In this document: positions 28,534 through 36,785 of the stretch, piece after piece | Position numbering within the stretch: position 1 is the stretch's first letter | How the letters are laid out: each line of letters opens with the position of its first letter | DNA from: Streptomyces koelreuteriae | Lineage (GTDB): Bacteria > Actinomycetota > Actinomycetes > Streptomycetales > Streptomycetaceae | Reading direction: 5' to 3' | NCBI RefSeq assembly: GCF_018604545.1 | Contig: NZ_CP075896.1 | Span: 682,001 to 746,000, forward strand | Length of the DNA: 64,000 nucleotides | Notes under the pieces: generated by a model | The model's input: the letters and a program-made list of their open reading frames with translations, nothing else | Databases searched by the model: none | Told to the model about the DNA's origin: nothing | Position numbers and translations under genes: made by a program

Positions 28534-28995
28534 GTGACGGAACAGCACGCCCATCAGTTCGAGCGGGGCACGGACGGGCCGAAGGTGATCCTCGTCGGAG
28601 TGGACGGCTCCGACTCCTCCCTGCGGGCCGCGGCCTACGCCTCCGGCCTGGCCCGGCGGCAGCACGCGCTGCTCGCCGTGGTGTACGTGCAGCCGGTGCT
28701 GGCGGCGGGGGCGGCGCTCGGGGCGCCGGTGGCGGAGACGACCGACGAGATAGCCGAGGACCTTGTCGCGCAGATCCGGGAGGCGGCCGAGCGCCTGAAG
28801 GGGATCTTCGAGGTCCGCTGGGAGTTCCACACGTTCCCCGGCGACCCGTACAACGGCCTGGTCCAGGCGGCCGACGAACTCAAGGCGGACGCCGTGGTCG
28901 TGGGCGCCTCCGAGCAGGCCGGCCACCGGATCGTCGGCTCGGTCGCGGTACGGCTGGTGAAGGCCGGGCGGTGGCCGGTGACGGTGGTGCCGTAG
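28534..28995 (+). CDS. Universal stress protein (UspA fold)
   Basis: A 153-residue single-domain USP. The N-terminal strand VILVGVDGSDSSLRA (about 18-32) and the C-terminal ATP-binding loop (VVGASEQAGHRIVGSVA, about 121-137) give the G-2x-G-9x-G(S) pattern of nucleotide-binding members. It starts with GTG at 28534 and is divergent from lysX with about 90 bp between. Family members bind ATP and respond to stress; the specific partner is unknown. Confidence 0.88.
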   Translation: MTEQHAHQFERGTDGPKVILVGVDGSDSSLRAAAYASGLARRQHALLAVVYVQPVLAAGAALGAPVAETTDEIAEDLVAQIREAAERLKGIFEVRWEFHTFPGDPYNGLVQAADELKADAVVVGASEQAGHRIVGSVAVRLVKAGRWPVTVVP

Positions 28996-29028
28996 GGGCC
29001 TGCCGGCCAGGAGCGCGGTGCTCGCGGT

Positions 29029-30183
29029 CTACTCCCCCATCACCAGTCCGTCTCCGGCCGCGCCCCTGCCCAGCACGATCTTCCGGATCCGGTCGCGGAC
29101 GGCCTGGCCGTCGGCGCCCTGGGCGATCGACCGGTTGAGGTTCACGACGCGGCCGGCGTCGACGTCGAAGAGCTGGGGGACGAACTCGGCCTTCGTCACT
29201 TCCCAACGGCCGCCCGGGCGTGCGGGCGGGGCGAAGGTGAAGCGGCCGAGGGTGGACTGGTTGCCGCGCGGGTCCTTGGCGCCCCGGTGGTTGGTCATCT
29301 CGCCGGCGATCTGGTCGCCCATGCCGTAGATCACCCAGGTGCCGTTGACCTTCTCGTAGGCCTGCGGGACGTGCGCGTGGGTGCCGAGGATCAGGTCGAT
29401 GTCGGGGCGTCCCCCGCTGCGCGCGGCCGTGAGGTTCCGGGACAGGGTGAGCTGCCGGTCGTCGGGCGCGTCCTGCCACTCGGTGCCCCAGTGCAGGGAG
29501 ACGACGACCACGTCGGCGCCCGCCCGGCGTGCGGCCCTGGCGTCCGCAAGGATCGTGCCCTCGTCGATGAGGTTGACGGCCCAGGGCTGTCCGGCCGGGA
29601 GCGGGATGCCGTTGGTGTCGTAGGTGTAGGCGAGGTGGGCGATCTTCGCGGAGCCCGCCTGGAGAACCGTGACCGTGCCCGCCTCCTCCTCGGCGCGTGC
29701 CGAGCCGGCGTGCCGTACGCCCGCGCGGTCGAGGGCGTCGAGGGTGCGCCGGATGCCGTCGGCGCCGTCGTCCAGGGTGTGGTTGGAGGCGGTGGAGCAG
29801 CCGTCGTAGCCGGTGGCGGCGAGGGCCTCGGCCACCTCCGGCGGGGACTTGAAGGTGGGGTAGCCGGTGTAGGCGCCGTTCTCGCCGTAGACGGTCTCCA
29901 TGTGGCACAGGGCCACGTCCGCGCGGGAGACGACGGAGCGGATCCCCGAGAGCATCGGCCTAAAGTCGTAGCCGGTGCCTCCGGCGTCGAAGCGGGCCCG
30001 GTCGATGATCGAGCTGTGCGGGAGGACGTCACCGGAGGCGACCAGGGTGAAGCCGCGGGGCGCGGCGGACGGTGCCGGGCGTCCCGGGCCGCGCGGTTCG
30101 TGGCTGCCGCGGGCCTGGCAGGCCGCACCCGCGGCGAGGACGACCGTCAGGGCCAGGGCCACCTGTCGACTGCGTGCGATCAT
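29029..30183 (-). CDS. CapA-family metallophosphatase-like secreted protein
   Basis: A 384-residue protein with an N-terminal export signal ending near GAACQARG, a possible though non-classic lipobox at Cys24. The CapA (PGA_cap) domain shows LVASGDVLPH (about 45-54), VALCHMETVY, STASNHTLDDG and LHWGTEW, plus ILGTHAHVPQAYE, the conserved metal-site His/Asp set of this calcineurin-like fold. CapA proteins are tied to poly-gamma-glutamate export or wall polymer handling, but stand-alone copies are functionally vague. ATG 30183 is chosen since it opens the signal peptide; an upstream ATG at 30255 would not. Confidence 0.82.
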   Translation of the reverse strand: MIARSRQVALALTVVLAAGAACQARGSHEPRGPGRPAPSAAPRGFTLVASGDVLPHSSIIDRARFDAGGTGYDFRPMLSGIRSVVSRADVALCHMETVYGENGAYTGYPTFKSPPEVAEALAATGYDGCSTASNHTLDDGADGIRRTLDALDRAGVRHAGSARAEEEAGTVTVLQAGSAKIAHLAYTYDTNGIPLPAGQPWAVNLIDEGTILADARAARRAGADVVVVSLHWGTEWQDAPDDRQLTLSRNLTAARSGGRPDIDLILGTHAHVPQAYEKVNGTWVIYGMGDQIAGEMTNHRGAKDPRGNQSTLGRFTFAPPARPGGRWEVTKAEFVPQLFDVDAGRVVNLNRSIAQGADGQAVRDRIRKIVLGRGAAGDGLVMGE

Positions 30184-30309
30184 GCCATTCACCCCACTGT
30201 GGGCGTTGTGGTCGTATTTACGCACCATCAGGAAAGAAGGCTCTGGGCGTCCCACGCGGCTCCGACACGCTCATTAGCCCGTCCGGAACGCACCGGTCCG
30301 GGCGAGGTG

Positions 30310-30352
30310 ACCGTTCGTCGAACCGTTCGTCGACGCGATCGACCGTCCGTCG
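30310..30352. repeat. Three ACCGTYCGTCG direct repeats before an ECF sigma gene
   Basis: ACCGTTCGTCG occurs at 30310-30320 and 30322-30332, and ACCGTCCGTCG at 30342-30352. The spacings of 12 and 20 bp suit repeated protein contacts on DNA. They lie 55-97 bp upstream of the sigma-factor start. Confidence 0.5.
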
Positions 30353-30406
30353 CACGGGCGGGTACGTGCCCTGTCCCCCGGCCGCCCCCTGCTGTGGCAT
30401 ACGGCC

Positions 30407-30952
30407 ATGACGGCCGGATCCACTCTCACGAACGGGACGACCGCCGAGCACGAGCTCGCCGCACTGCAGCGGGAGCACGGCCGGCCCCTCTTCGCGCTCC
30501 TGCTCCGGCTCTGCGACGGCGACCGGCAGCGCGCGGAGGACCTGGTGCAGGAGACGCTCGTACGCGCCTGGCAGCACCCCGAGGCCCTGCGCGCCGACGA
30601 CTTCGAGTCCGTACGGCCCTGGCTGATGACCGTCGGGCGGCGGCTCGCGATCGACGCCCGGCGGGCCCGGCAGGCGCGTCCGGCCGAGGTCGGCGACGCG
30701 GTGCTGGAGAACGCGCGGGTCAGCTCCGACCACGCCGAGCGGGCCGCGGCGATGCTCGACGTCCGCCAGGCTGTGAAGACACTCACTCCGGAGCACCGTG
30801 AAGTCCTGGTGCTCGTGTACTTCCAGGGGGCGAGTGTGGCGGAAGCCGCGGCGACCCTCGGGATCCCGCCCGGTACCGTGAAGTCCCGCGCGTACTACGC
30901 GCTGCGCGCCCTGCGCCGGGTGCTTCCCGGATACGCCGCCGACCTGCGCTGA
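30407..30952 (+). CDS. ECF RNA polymerase sigma factor
   Basis: A 181-residue group 4 sigma factor. Region 2 spans about 18-85, with AEDLVQETLVRAWQHP as region 2.2 and WLMTVGRRLAIDARR as 2.4. Region 4 spans about 125-175, with LTPEHREVLVLVYFQGASVAEAAATL and GTVKSRAYYALRALR as the -35-binding HTH. Two open frames later lies a membrane anti-sigma with an Hx3Cx2C zinc motif, so activity is probably redox- or envelope-controlled. The ATG has no clear ribosome site. A run of direct repeats lies upstream. Confidence 0.9.
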   Translation: MTAGSTLTNGTTAEHELAALQREHGRPLFALLLRLCDGDRQRAEDLVQETLVRAWQHPEALRADDFESVRPWLMTVGRRLAIDARRARQARPAEVGDAVLENARVSSDHAERAAAMLDVRQAVKTLTPEHREVLVLVYFQGASVAEAAATLGIPPGTVKSRAYYALRALRRVLPGYAADLR

Positions 30953-31106
30953 AACCGACGCTCGGGTCAAGCCTCCGTAAAGCGCCTTGCTGAACACCCC
31001 GGTTGAGTAATCGGCTGTTCTCATCCGTGTTCCGGAAGAGGGCCGACAGCGCCCCCCGGGGCCCGGTGTCGGGCTGCGCGCACGTACCGGAGGAAGGCAG
31101 GAAGGG

Positions 31107-31619
31107 ATGCTGCACAGAGGTGAAGAGAGCACGGACGGTTCCGACGGTGAACTGACCGTTCCCATGGCGTGGTTGTACGCCGAGTACATCGCCGACGAGC
31201 TGCTGCGGACCGGCGATCTGATGCCGCCGACGTCCTTCGAGTTCCGGGCGGGGCGGGACGCCCTGGCGCTGACCGTCTTCCTCTCCGACACCGACGGGGA
31301 GCTGTCCGGCATCCGGGTCGTCACCCAGCTGGAGACGTGGCTGTCACTGACCGCGTACGACCAGCCGTGGCAGGAGTGGGTGCGCGAGCGACTGGCCGAG
31401 CTGGCCTGCGCGGCCGCGGAGGCGGGGCGGCCCGCGCCGGACCTGGACCTGGCGGACGAGGCCTGGCGCTGGCTGCAGGAGACGGAGCTGCTCGCGCCCG
31501 ATCTGAACGCGGTGCCGGGCGGGGCTCCGGTGGTCGGGGAGGACGAGGGGCCGAAGGTCTGGACGCCCGCGTGGCAGCTCGGACTGCCGCTGGGACACCT
31601 CGCGATCCATCTTTTTTAG
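31107..31619 (+). CDS. Unknown acidic protein between ECF sigma and anti-sigma genes
   Basis: A 170-residue cytosolic protein, acidic and Trp/Leu-rich, with segments MAWLYAEYIADELLRTGDL, TQLETWLSLTAYDQPWQEW and a C-terminal WTPAWQLGLPLGHLAIHLF. No family was recognised. It has no signal peptide or membrane helix. AGGAAGG precedes ATG 31107. It sits between the sigma factor and its probable anti-sigma, so it may belong to the same regulatory unit. Its 3' end is odd for this GC level: CTTTTTTAG. Confidence 0.6.
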   Translation: MLHRGEESTDGSDGELTVPMAWLYAEYIADELLRTGDLMPPTSFEFRAGRDALALTVFLSDTDGELSGIRVVTQLETWLSLTAYDQPWQEWVRERLAELACAAAEAGRPAPDLDLADEAWRWLQETELLAPDLNAVPGGAPVVGEDEGPKVWTPAWQLGLPLGHLAIHLF

Positions 31620-31769
31620 ATTTCCGTGCCTCGGACCAATCCGCCGCGCGGAGGGCTCCGAATCCATAGGTTGCGATTGTGTCACCGGCTTGAGTGATTC
31701 CGCTGCCTGGTCCGTACCGGTGGGAGCAAGGAGTAACCCCACCCGCACCCAACGGCACGAGGATTCGGC

Positions 31770-32429
31770 ATGAGGTCCCTGGAACGGCATCGCGACGTCG
31801 GCGCCTACGCGCTCGGCGTGCTCGACGAGGCGGAGGCCTTCCGCTTCGAGGACCACCTCATGGAGTGCCCTCGGTGCGCTGCAGAGGTGACGGAATTCGG
31901 TGTGACGACACGGCAGTTGATGCTGTACCGGCGGGCGACACCGCGGTTCGTGCACCCGATGGCGCAGCCCGGGCCGCGCATGCTGGACCGGCTGCTGGCC
32001 GAGGTGGCGACGAAGCGCCGGGCCGGACGCAGACGCCTGCTGTTCGCGCTGGCCGCCTCGGTGGTGTTCGCGGTGTCCGTACCGGCCGTCGCGATGATGG
32101 CCGAGGGCGGCGGCGAGGAGGCGGGGCCCGTGACGGTCGCGGCGACCGACGCGCGCTCGGGCGTCTGGGCCCAGGTCACGGTCGAGGACAAGGCCTCGGG
32201 CAGCCAGGTCGAGCTCAAGGTCAAGGACGCGGCCGGTCCCCGCTCCTGCCACCTGGTCATCGTGGGCCGGGACGGCACCGAGGAGACCGCGACGAGCTGG
32301 CACGGCCCCGGCCACGACACCCACCCCAACACGATGATGGCCAGCTCCTCCAAGCACCCGGACGAGACCGCCCGCTACGAGGTCCGCGCGGCGTCCGGGG
32401 AGGTCCTGGTGAAGCTTCAGCCGCGTTAG
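31770..32429 (+). CDS. Membrane anti-sigma factor with zinc motif
   Basis: A 219-residue protein. The N-terminal anti-sigma domain contains His29-x3-Cys33-x2-Cys36 (HLMECPRC), the ZAS zinc motif that binds ECF sigma factors. It is followed by a basic stretch and one membrane helix (about 89-110). The external domain, about 110 residues, ends VLVKLQPR. ZAS anti-sigma proteins release the sigma factor upon oxidation or envelope signals. The target is almost surely the sigma factor at 30407-30952. GAGGA lies 7 nt before the start. Confidence 0.88.
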   Translation: MRSLERHRDVGAYALGVLDEAEAFRFEDHLMECPRCAAEVTEFGVTTRQLMLYRRATPRFVHPMAQPGPRMLDRLLAEVATKRRAGRRRLLFALAASVVFAVSVPAVAMMAEGGGEEAGPVTVAATDARSGVWAQVTVEDKASGSQVELKVKDAAGPRSCHLVIVGRDGTEETATSWHGPGHDTHPNTMMASSSKHPDETARYEVRAASGEVLVKLQPR

Positions 32430-32546
32430 CGGCCGTCGTCCGTCCGCCCCTGTCGCCGGGCACCCCGCGTGGCCCGGTGTGAGACTGCTGGTTGGCGCAC
32501 CCGGGAGGCAGCCGGGTGTCCGCGGCCGACGACGAGGGGAGACGAG

Positions 32547-33728
32547 GTGGCGGCGTCAGAGGACGGCGACGGCCGCCTGGAGGAGTACCTCGCCGACCCC
32601 GGGAACAGGGCGCTGGACCTGACCACCGCCGCGGCCCTCTGCTCCGAGGCCCTGGGGCTCCAGCACTCCGCGGTGTACCTCGTCGACATCCAGCAGCGCC
32701 GGCTCGTACCGCTCACCGACGTGGCCTCGCCCCTGCCCGTCGACGACTCGCTCGCCGGCTGGACCTACCGCACCCAGTCCCTGCGCGTGGAGGAGTCCGA
32801 GTCGGGTGGCATGACGGCCTGGATCCCCCTCGTGGACGGCGCGGAACGTGTCGGTGTCCTCGCCGTGCACTCGGCCTCGCTGACCCCGGCCGTGCTGCGC
32901 CGGGGCAAGGCCCTCGCCACGCTCCTCGCCATGATGATCACGTCCGCCCGGGCATACCAGGACTCCTTCGTCCGGCGGACGCGCACCAAACCGATGCGGC
33001 TGCCCGCCGAGATGCTGCGGGCCTTTCTGCCGCCCCGCACGATCGGCACCGCGCACGTCGTGTCCACGGCCGTGCTGGAGCCGGCCTACGAGCTCGGCGG
33101 CGACGCCTTCGACCACTCCCTCACCGAGACGGCCCTGCACGCCACGGTCCTCGACGCGATGGGACACAACCTGGCCTCCGGGCTCACCACGGCCGTGTCC
33201 CTGGCCGCGTGCCGCAATGCCCGGCGGATCGGGGCGGACCTGCCCGACCTGGTGCAGAGCGTGGACGACGCGCTGGCGCAGTGGCTGCCCGACCAGTTCT
33301 GCACGGGGGTCCTGGCCCAGCTGGATCTGGCCACCGGGGTGCTGCGCTGGTGCAACTGCGGGCATCCGACCCCGCTGCTCATCCGTGACAGACGGCCGGA
33401 CGTCGACGCGATGCGGCGCGAGCCGGAACCGCCGATGGGGCTGCCGTCCCGGCTGGCCGGGGTGAAGCGGCGCACCCACGAGATCGCTCTGCAGCCCGGG
33501 GACCGGGTGCTGATGTACAGCGACGGGGTCACCGAGGCGAGGGCCGTCGACGGCGCGGAGTTCGGTCTGGAGCAGTTCGCCGACTACATCATCCGGGCGA
33601 CGGCCTCGGGCGAGCTGGCGCCCGAGACGCTGCGGCGGCTCATCCACTCCATCCTCGACTCGTCCGGCAGCCGGCTGCGGGACGACGCGACCATCCTCAT
33701 GTTCGAGTGGTCGCCCCCGTCCCGGTGA
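32547..33728 (+). CDS. GAF-type SpoIIE-family PP2C phosphatase
   Basis: A 393-residue cytosolic protein with a GAF-like sensor (about 15-130) and a SpoIIE/PPM phosphatase domain (about 165-390). Metal-ligand motifs are LGGDAFDHS (about 191), LDAMGHNL (about 210), YSDGVTEA and DDATILMFEW at the end. Such proteins dephosphorylate anti-anti-sigma (STAS) factors in partner-switching. GTG 32547 has GAGGGGAG upstream; an earlier in-frame start at 32469 overlaps non-family sequence. It is probably cotranscribed with the anti-sigma gene, 117 bp before. Confidence 0.85.
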   Translation: MAASEDGDGRLEEYLADPGNRALDLTTAAALCSEALGLQHSAVYLVDIQQRRLVPLTDVASPLPVDDSLAGWTYRTQSLRVEESESGGMTAWIPLVDGAERVGVLAVHSASLTPAVLRRGKALATLLAMMITSARAYQDSFVRRTRTKPMRLPAEMLRAFLPPRTIGTAHVVSTAVLEPAYELGGDAFDHSLTETALHATVLDAMGHNLASGLTTAVSLAACRNARRIGADLPDLVQSVDDALAQWLPDQFCTGVLAQLDLATGVLRWCNCGHPTPLLIRDRRPDVDAMRREPEPPMGLPSRLAGVKRRTHEIALQPGDRVLMYSDGVTEARAVDGAEFGLEQFADYIIRATASGELAPETLRRLIHSILDSSGSRLRDDATILMFEWSPPSR

Positions 33729-33735
33729 CGGCGGG

Positions 33736-34599
33736 TCACTTCAGCAGCCGGGACATCCTGCGGTCCGCCAGCGGTTTGCCGCCCGTCTGGCAGGTCGGGC
33801 AGTACTGCAGCGAGGAGTCGCTGAAGGACACCTCCCGGACGGTGTCGCCGCACACCGGGCAGGGCTCGCCGGTGCGGCCGTGGACGCGCAGGCCGCTCTT
33901 CTTCTCGGCCTTCAGCCGCCCGGCCGCCACGCCCCGGGAGCGTTCTACGGCCTCGGTGAGCGTGTCGCGCAGGGCCTCGTACAGCCGGCGGGTCTCCTCC
34001 GCGCTCAGGGACGCGGCCAGCTTGAACGGCGACATCCGCGCCGCATGCAGGATCTCGTCGCTGTAGGCGTTGCCCACGCCCGCGATGAGGCTCTGGTCGC
34101 GCAAGGCGCCCTTGAGCTGCCGCCGTTCACCGGCCAGGAGTTCCGCGAAGCGTTCCTCGTCGAAGTCGTCGGCGAGGGGGTCCGGGCCGAGTCGGGCGAC
34201 GCCCGGGACCTCCTGCGGGTCCCCCACGACGTACACGGCGAGCCGCTTCTGGGTGCCGGCCTCGGTCAGGTCGAAGCCGGAGCCGGTCTCCAGGGCCACG
34301 CGCAGCGCGAGGGGCCCCTTGCCGGGGCGGGGCGGGCCGTCGGGCAGGCGATCCTTCCAGTGCAGCCAGCCCGCGCGGGCCAGGTGCGTCACGAAGTGCG
34401 GGCCGCCCTCGGTCGCGAGGTCGAGGAACTTGCCGTACCGGCGCACGGCGACGACCTCGTGCCCCTCCAGCGCGGACAGGGGCGGGTCGTACGTCTTCAG
34501 GACGCTGATCGCCACGGGCAGCACCCGGACGATCTCATGGCCGACGAGGTGCTCGGCCAGGAAGTCCTTGAGCGCCTCGACCTCGGGGAGTTCCGGCAT
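33736..34599 (-). CDS. Fpg/Nei-family DNA glycosylase
   Basis: A 287-residue base-excision-repair enzyme. It starts MPELPEVE; Pro2 and Glu3 are the catalytic amine and acid. A lysine in RRYGKFLDL (about 54-62) matches the conserved lesion-contact Lys. The helix-two-turns-helix contains DQSLIAGVGNAYSDEIL (about 168-184), and the zinc finger is CPVC...CPTCQTGGKPL. It removes oxidised bases such as 8-oxoG or formamidopyrimidine and nicks abasic sites. It is convergent with the phosphatase gene and directly follows the PAS/GAF phosphatase on its strand. Confidence 0.9.
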   Translation of the reverse strand: MPELPEVEALKDFLAEHLVGHEIVRVLPVAISVLKTYDPPLSALEGHEVVAVRRYGKFLDLATEGGPHFVTHLARAGWLHWKDRLPDGPPRPGKGPLALRVALETGSGFDLTEAGTQKRLAVYVVGDPQEVPGVARLGPDPLADDFDEERFAELLAGERRQLKGALRDQSLIAGVGNAYSDEILHAARMSPFKLAASLSAEETRRLYEALRDTLTEAVERSRGVAAGRLKAEKKSGLRVHGRTGEPCPVCGDTVREVSFSDSSLQYCPTCQTGGKPLADRRMSRLLK

Positions 34600-34621
34600 G
34601 AGTCCAGAGTGCCATGCGGGG

Positions 34622-36709
34622 TCAGTCCTGGTCGGGCATCTGGAACTCGCACCACACGGCCTTGCCGCCGCCGCGTGCCTCCACGCCCCACGCGTCGGTG
34701 AGCAGGTCGACCAGCAGCAGGCCCCGTCCGGAGACGCCCGACTCGCCGGCCTCGCGGCGGCGCGGCAGGGCGCTGGAGGAGTCCTCGACCTCGACGCGCA
34801 GCCGGCGGCCGGAGCCGGTGAGGGCCCGCAGGGTGACGATCGCGGAGCCCTCGGTGTGCATCAGGGCGTTGGTGATCAGCTCGTCGGCGACGAGTTCGAT
34901 CTCGTCGGCGCGGTCCCGGGCTCCCCAGCCGCCGACGGCGGTGCGGATCATGTGCCGGGCCTCGGTCAGGGCCGCCGGGTCGCCGGGGGCCACGTGCCGC
35001 TGGAGCCGGCGGCCGGACTGCGGGCCGTCGGGGCCGCGCCGGCGCAGCAGGAGCAGCGCCACGTCGTCGTCGCCGCAGCGCTCGGCGGCCACGTCGATGA
35101 GCCGGTCGGCGAGGTCGCGTACGTCGTCGGGGCCGGTGGCGACGAGCGCGGTGAGGGTGCGCATGCCGTCGTCGAGGTCGGCGCCGGGCTGCTCCACGAG
35201 GCCGTCGGTGCACAGCAGCAGGGTGTCGCCGGGGTCGAGTTCCACGGTGGCCACCGGGTAGTCGAGGCGGCCGAACTCGGCGGACAGGCCGAGCGGCAGT
35301 CCGCCCTGGACGGTGACGCGGCGGCAGGAGCCGTCGGGTCGGCGCACGAGCGGGTCGATGTGGCCGGCCCGGACCATCTGGAGCACGCCGGTCGACAGGT
35401 CGGCCTCGGCGTAGAGGCAGGTCGCGGAGCGGTCGGTGTCCAGTTCGTGCAGGAAGACGGAGGCCCGGGCCATCACGGTGGCCGGGGTGTGCCCCTCGGC
35501 GGCGTAGGCGCGCAGCACGATGCGCAGCTGGCCCATGACGGCGGCCGCGTGCGTGTCATGGCCCTGGACGTCTCCGATGACGGCGCCGACCCGGCCGCCG
35601 GGCAGCGGGATGAGGTCGTACCAGTCGCCGCCGATGTCCCGGCCGACGGAGCCGCCGATGGTGGCGGCGCGGTAGCGGACGGCGACGTCGGCCCCGGGCA
35701 CGCTCGGGATGGTGCGGGGCAGCATGGCCTGCTGGAGGCCCTGGGCGAGGTCCATCTCCTGCTCGTAGAACATGGCCCGCTGCAGGCTCTGCGCGATGCT
35801 GCTGCCGAGGGCGACGAGGATGTTGCGCTCCTCGGGGGTGAAGCCGCGCCGGTCGCTGTAGAGCAGGCCCATCGCGCCGATGGGCCGGGCCTGGACGATG
35901 AGCGGCAGATAGGCGGCCGAGGTGATGTTCAGGTCGGTGATGTGCGGCCACAGGATCGGGTAGCGCTCGGCGAACTCCTCCGGCGACTCGATGAAGCGGG
36001 GGCCGAGGGTCCGTACGGCCTCGCTCATCGGGTAGGGCTCGTCGATGCGGGTGACGCGGGTGCCGGGCACGAAGCTGTCCGAGGGCCCCTCGGCGACCAG
36101 GCGGATGCGCCCGGCCTCGACCAGGCCCATGACCAGGCTGGTGGCGCCCAGGTGGGTGAGGCCGTGGGTGTCCTTCAGGACGTCGATGACGTCCTGGACG
36201 GTGCGGGCGTGGGCGAGGGCGGCCGTGGTGAGTTCGACGACGCTGGTCTGCTCCCGGCGGGCCTCGTCGCGGGCGGCCTGGTCGAGGCGGGCCTCGCTCT
36301 CGCCGAGTTCCTGGGTGGCGTCCCGGACGATGCCGATGATGCGGCGGGGCCGCCCCGTGTCGTCGCGCCGGATGTAGCCCTGGGTGTGGGTCCAGCGCAG
36401 GGTGCCGTCGCGGCGGCGCATGCGGAAGTAGGCGCCGTAGTTCTCGCTGCCGTCCTTCAGGGCCTGGGAGACCGCGGTGTCCAGGCGCCGTGCCTCGCCG
36501 GGCGGGACCCGCTTGGCGAGCGTCTCGGGGTGGCCGTCGTACTCGTCGAGGCGCACGTCGAAGACCTCGTGGGCCTGGGCGTCCATCTGCATCAGGCCGG
36601 TGTCCAGATCCCAGTCGAAACTGCCCATCCGGTTGAGCGCGAGGATCGGATCCGGGTGGGCGGGCCAGTCGTCCGGGAGTGACAGGGCGCTCCCTCCCCG
36701 ATCAGCCAT
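34622..36709 (-). CDS. PAS-GAF-SpoIIE-ATPase signalling protein
   Basis: A 695-residue multi-domain regulator. It comprises a PAS domain (about 20-130), a GAF domain (about 160-310), a PP2C/SpoIIE phosphatase (about 335-550, with GRDIGGDWYDLI, IGDVQGHD, CTDGLVEQ and GDDDVALLLL), and an RsbW-like HATPase domain (about 570-690, with VADELITNALMH and GRGLLLVDLLTDAWG). Kinase and phosphatase functions of a partner-switch are thus joined in one chain. ATG 36709 is preferred over in-frame 36796, which would overlap the upstream gene by 11 nt without a ribosome site. The sensed signal is unknown. Confidence 0.88.
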   Translation of the reverse strand: MADRGGSALSLPDDWPAHPDPILALNRMGSFDWDLDTGLMQMDAQAHEVFDVRLDEYDGHPETLAKRVPPGEARRLDTAVSQALKDGSENYGAYFRMRRRDGTLRWTHTQGYIRRDDTGRPRRIIGIVRDATQELGESEARLDQAARDEARREQTSVVELTTAALAHARTVQDVIDVLKDTHGLTHLGATSLVMGLVEAGRIRLVAEGPSDSFVPGTRVTRIDEPYPMSEAVRTLGPRFIESPEEFAERYPILWPHITDLNITSAAYLPLIVQARPIGAMGLLYSDRRGFTPEERNILVALGSSIAQSLQRAMFYEQEMDLAQGLQQAMLPRTIPSVPGADVAVRYRAATIGGSVGRDIGGDWYDLIPLPGGRVGAVIGDVQGHDTHAAAVMGQLRIVLRAYAAEGHTPATVMARASVFLHELDTDRSATCLYAEADLSTGVLQMVRAGHIDPLVRRPDGSCRRVTVQGGLPLGLSAEFGRLDYPVATVELDPGDTLLLCTDGLVEQPGADLDDGMRTLTALVATGPDDVRDLADRLIDVAAERCGDDDVALLLLRRRGPDGPQSGRRLQRHVAPGDPAALTEARHMIRTAVGGWGARDRADEIELVADELITNALMHTEGSAIVTLRALTGSGRRLRVEVEDSSSALPRRREAGESGVSGRGLLLVDLLTDAWGVEARGGGKAVWCEFQMPDQD

Positions 36710-36785
36710 GGGCCCACCTTGCCAGGAATCATCCGATTCTTCGACCGATGTGCCGGGCGTACGGGCCTCCCGGCCGGACCGGTTC

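Noticed and set aside
34070..36682. An 870-codon plus-strand frame across the PAS-GAF-SpoIIE gene
   Set aside because: Antisense shadow with no domain signature, whereas the minus strand has four clear domains.
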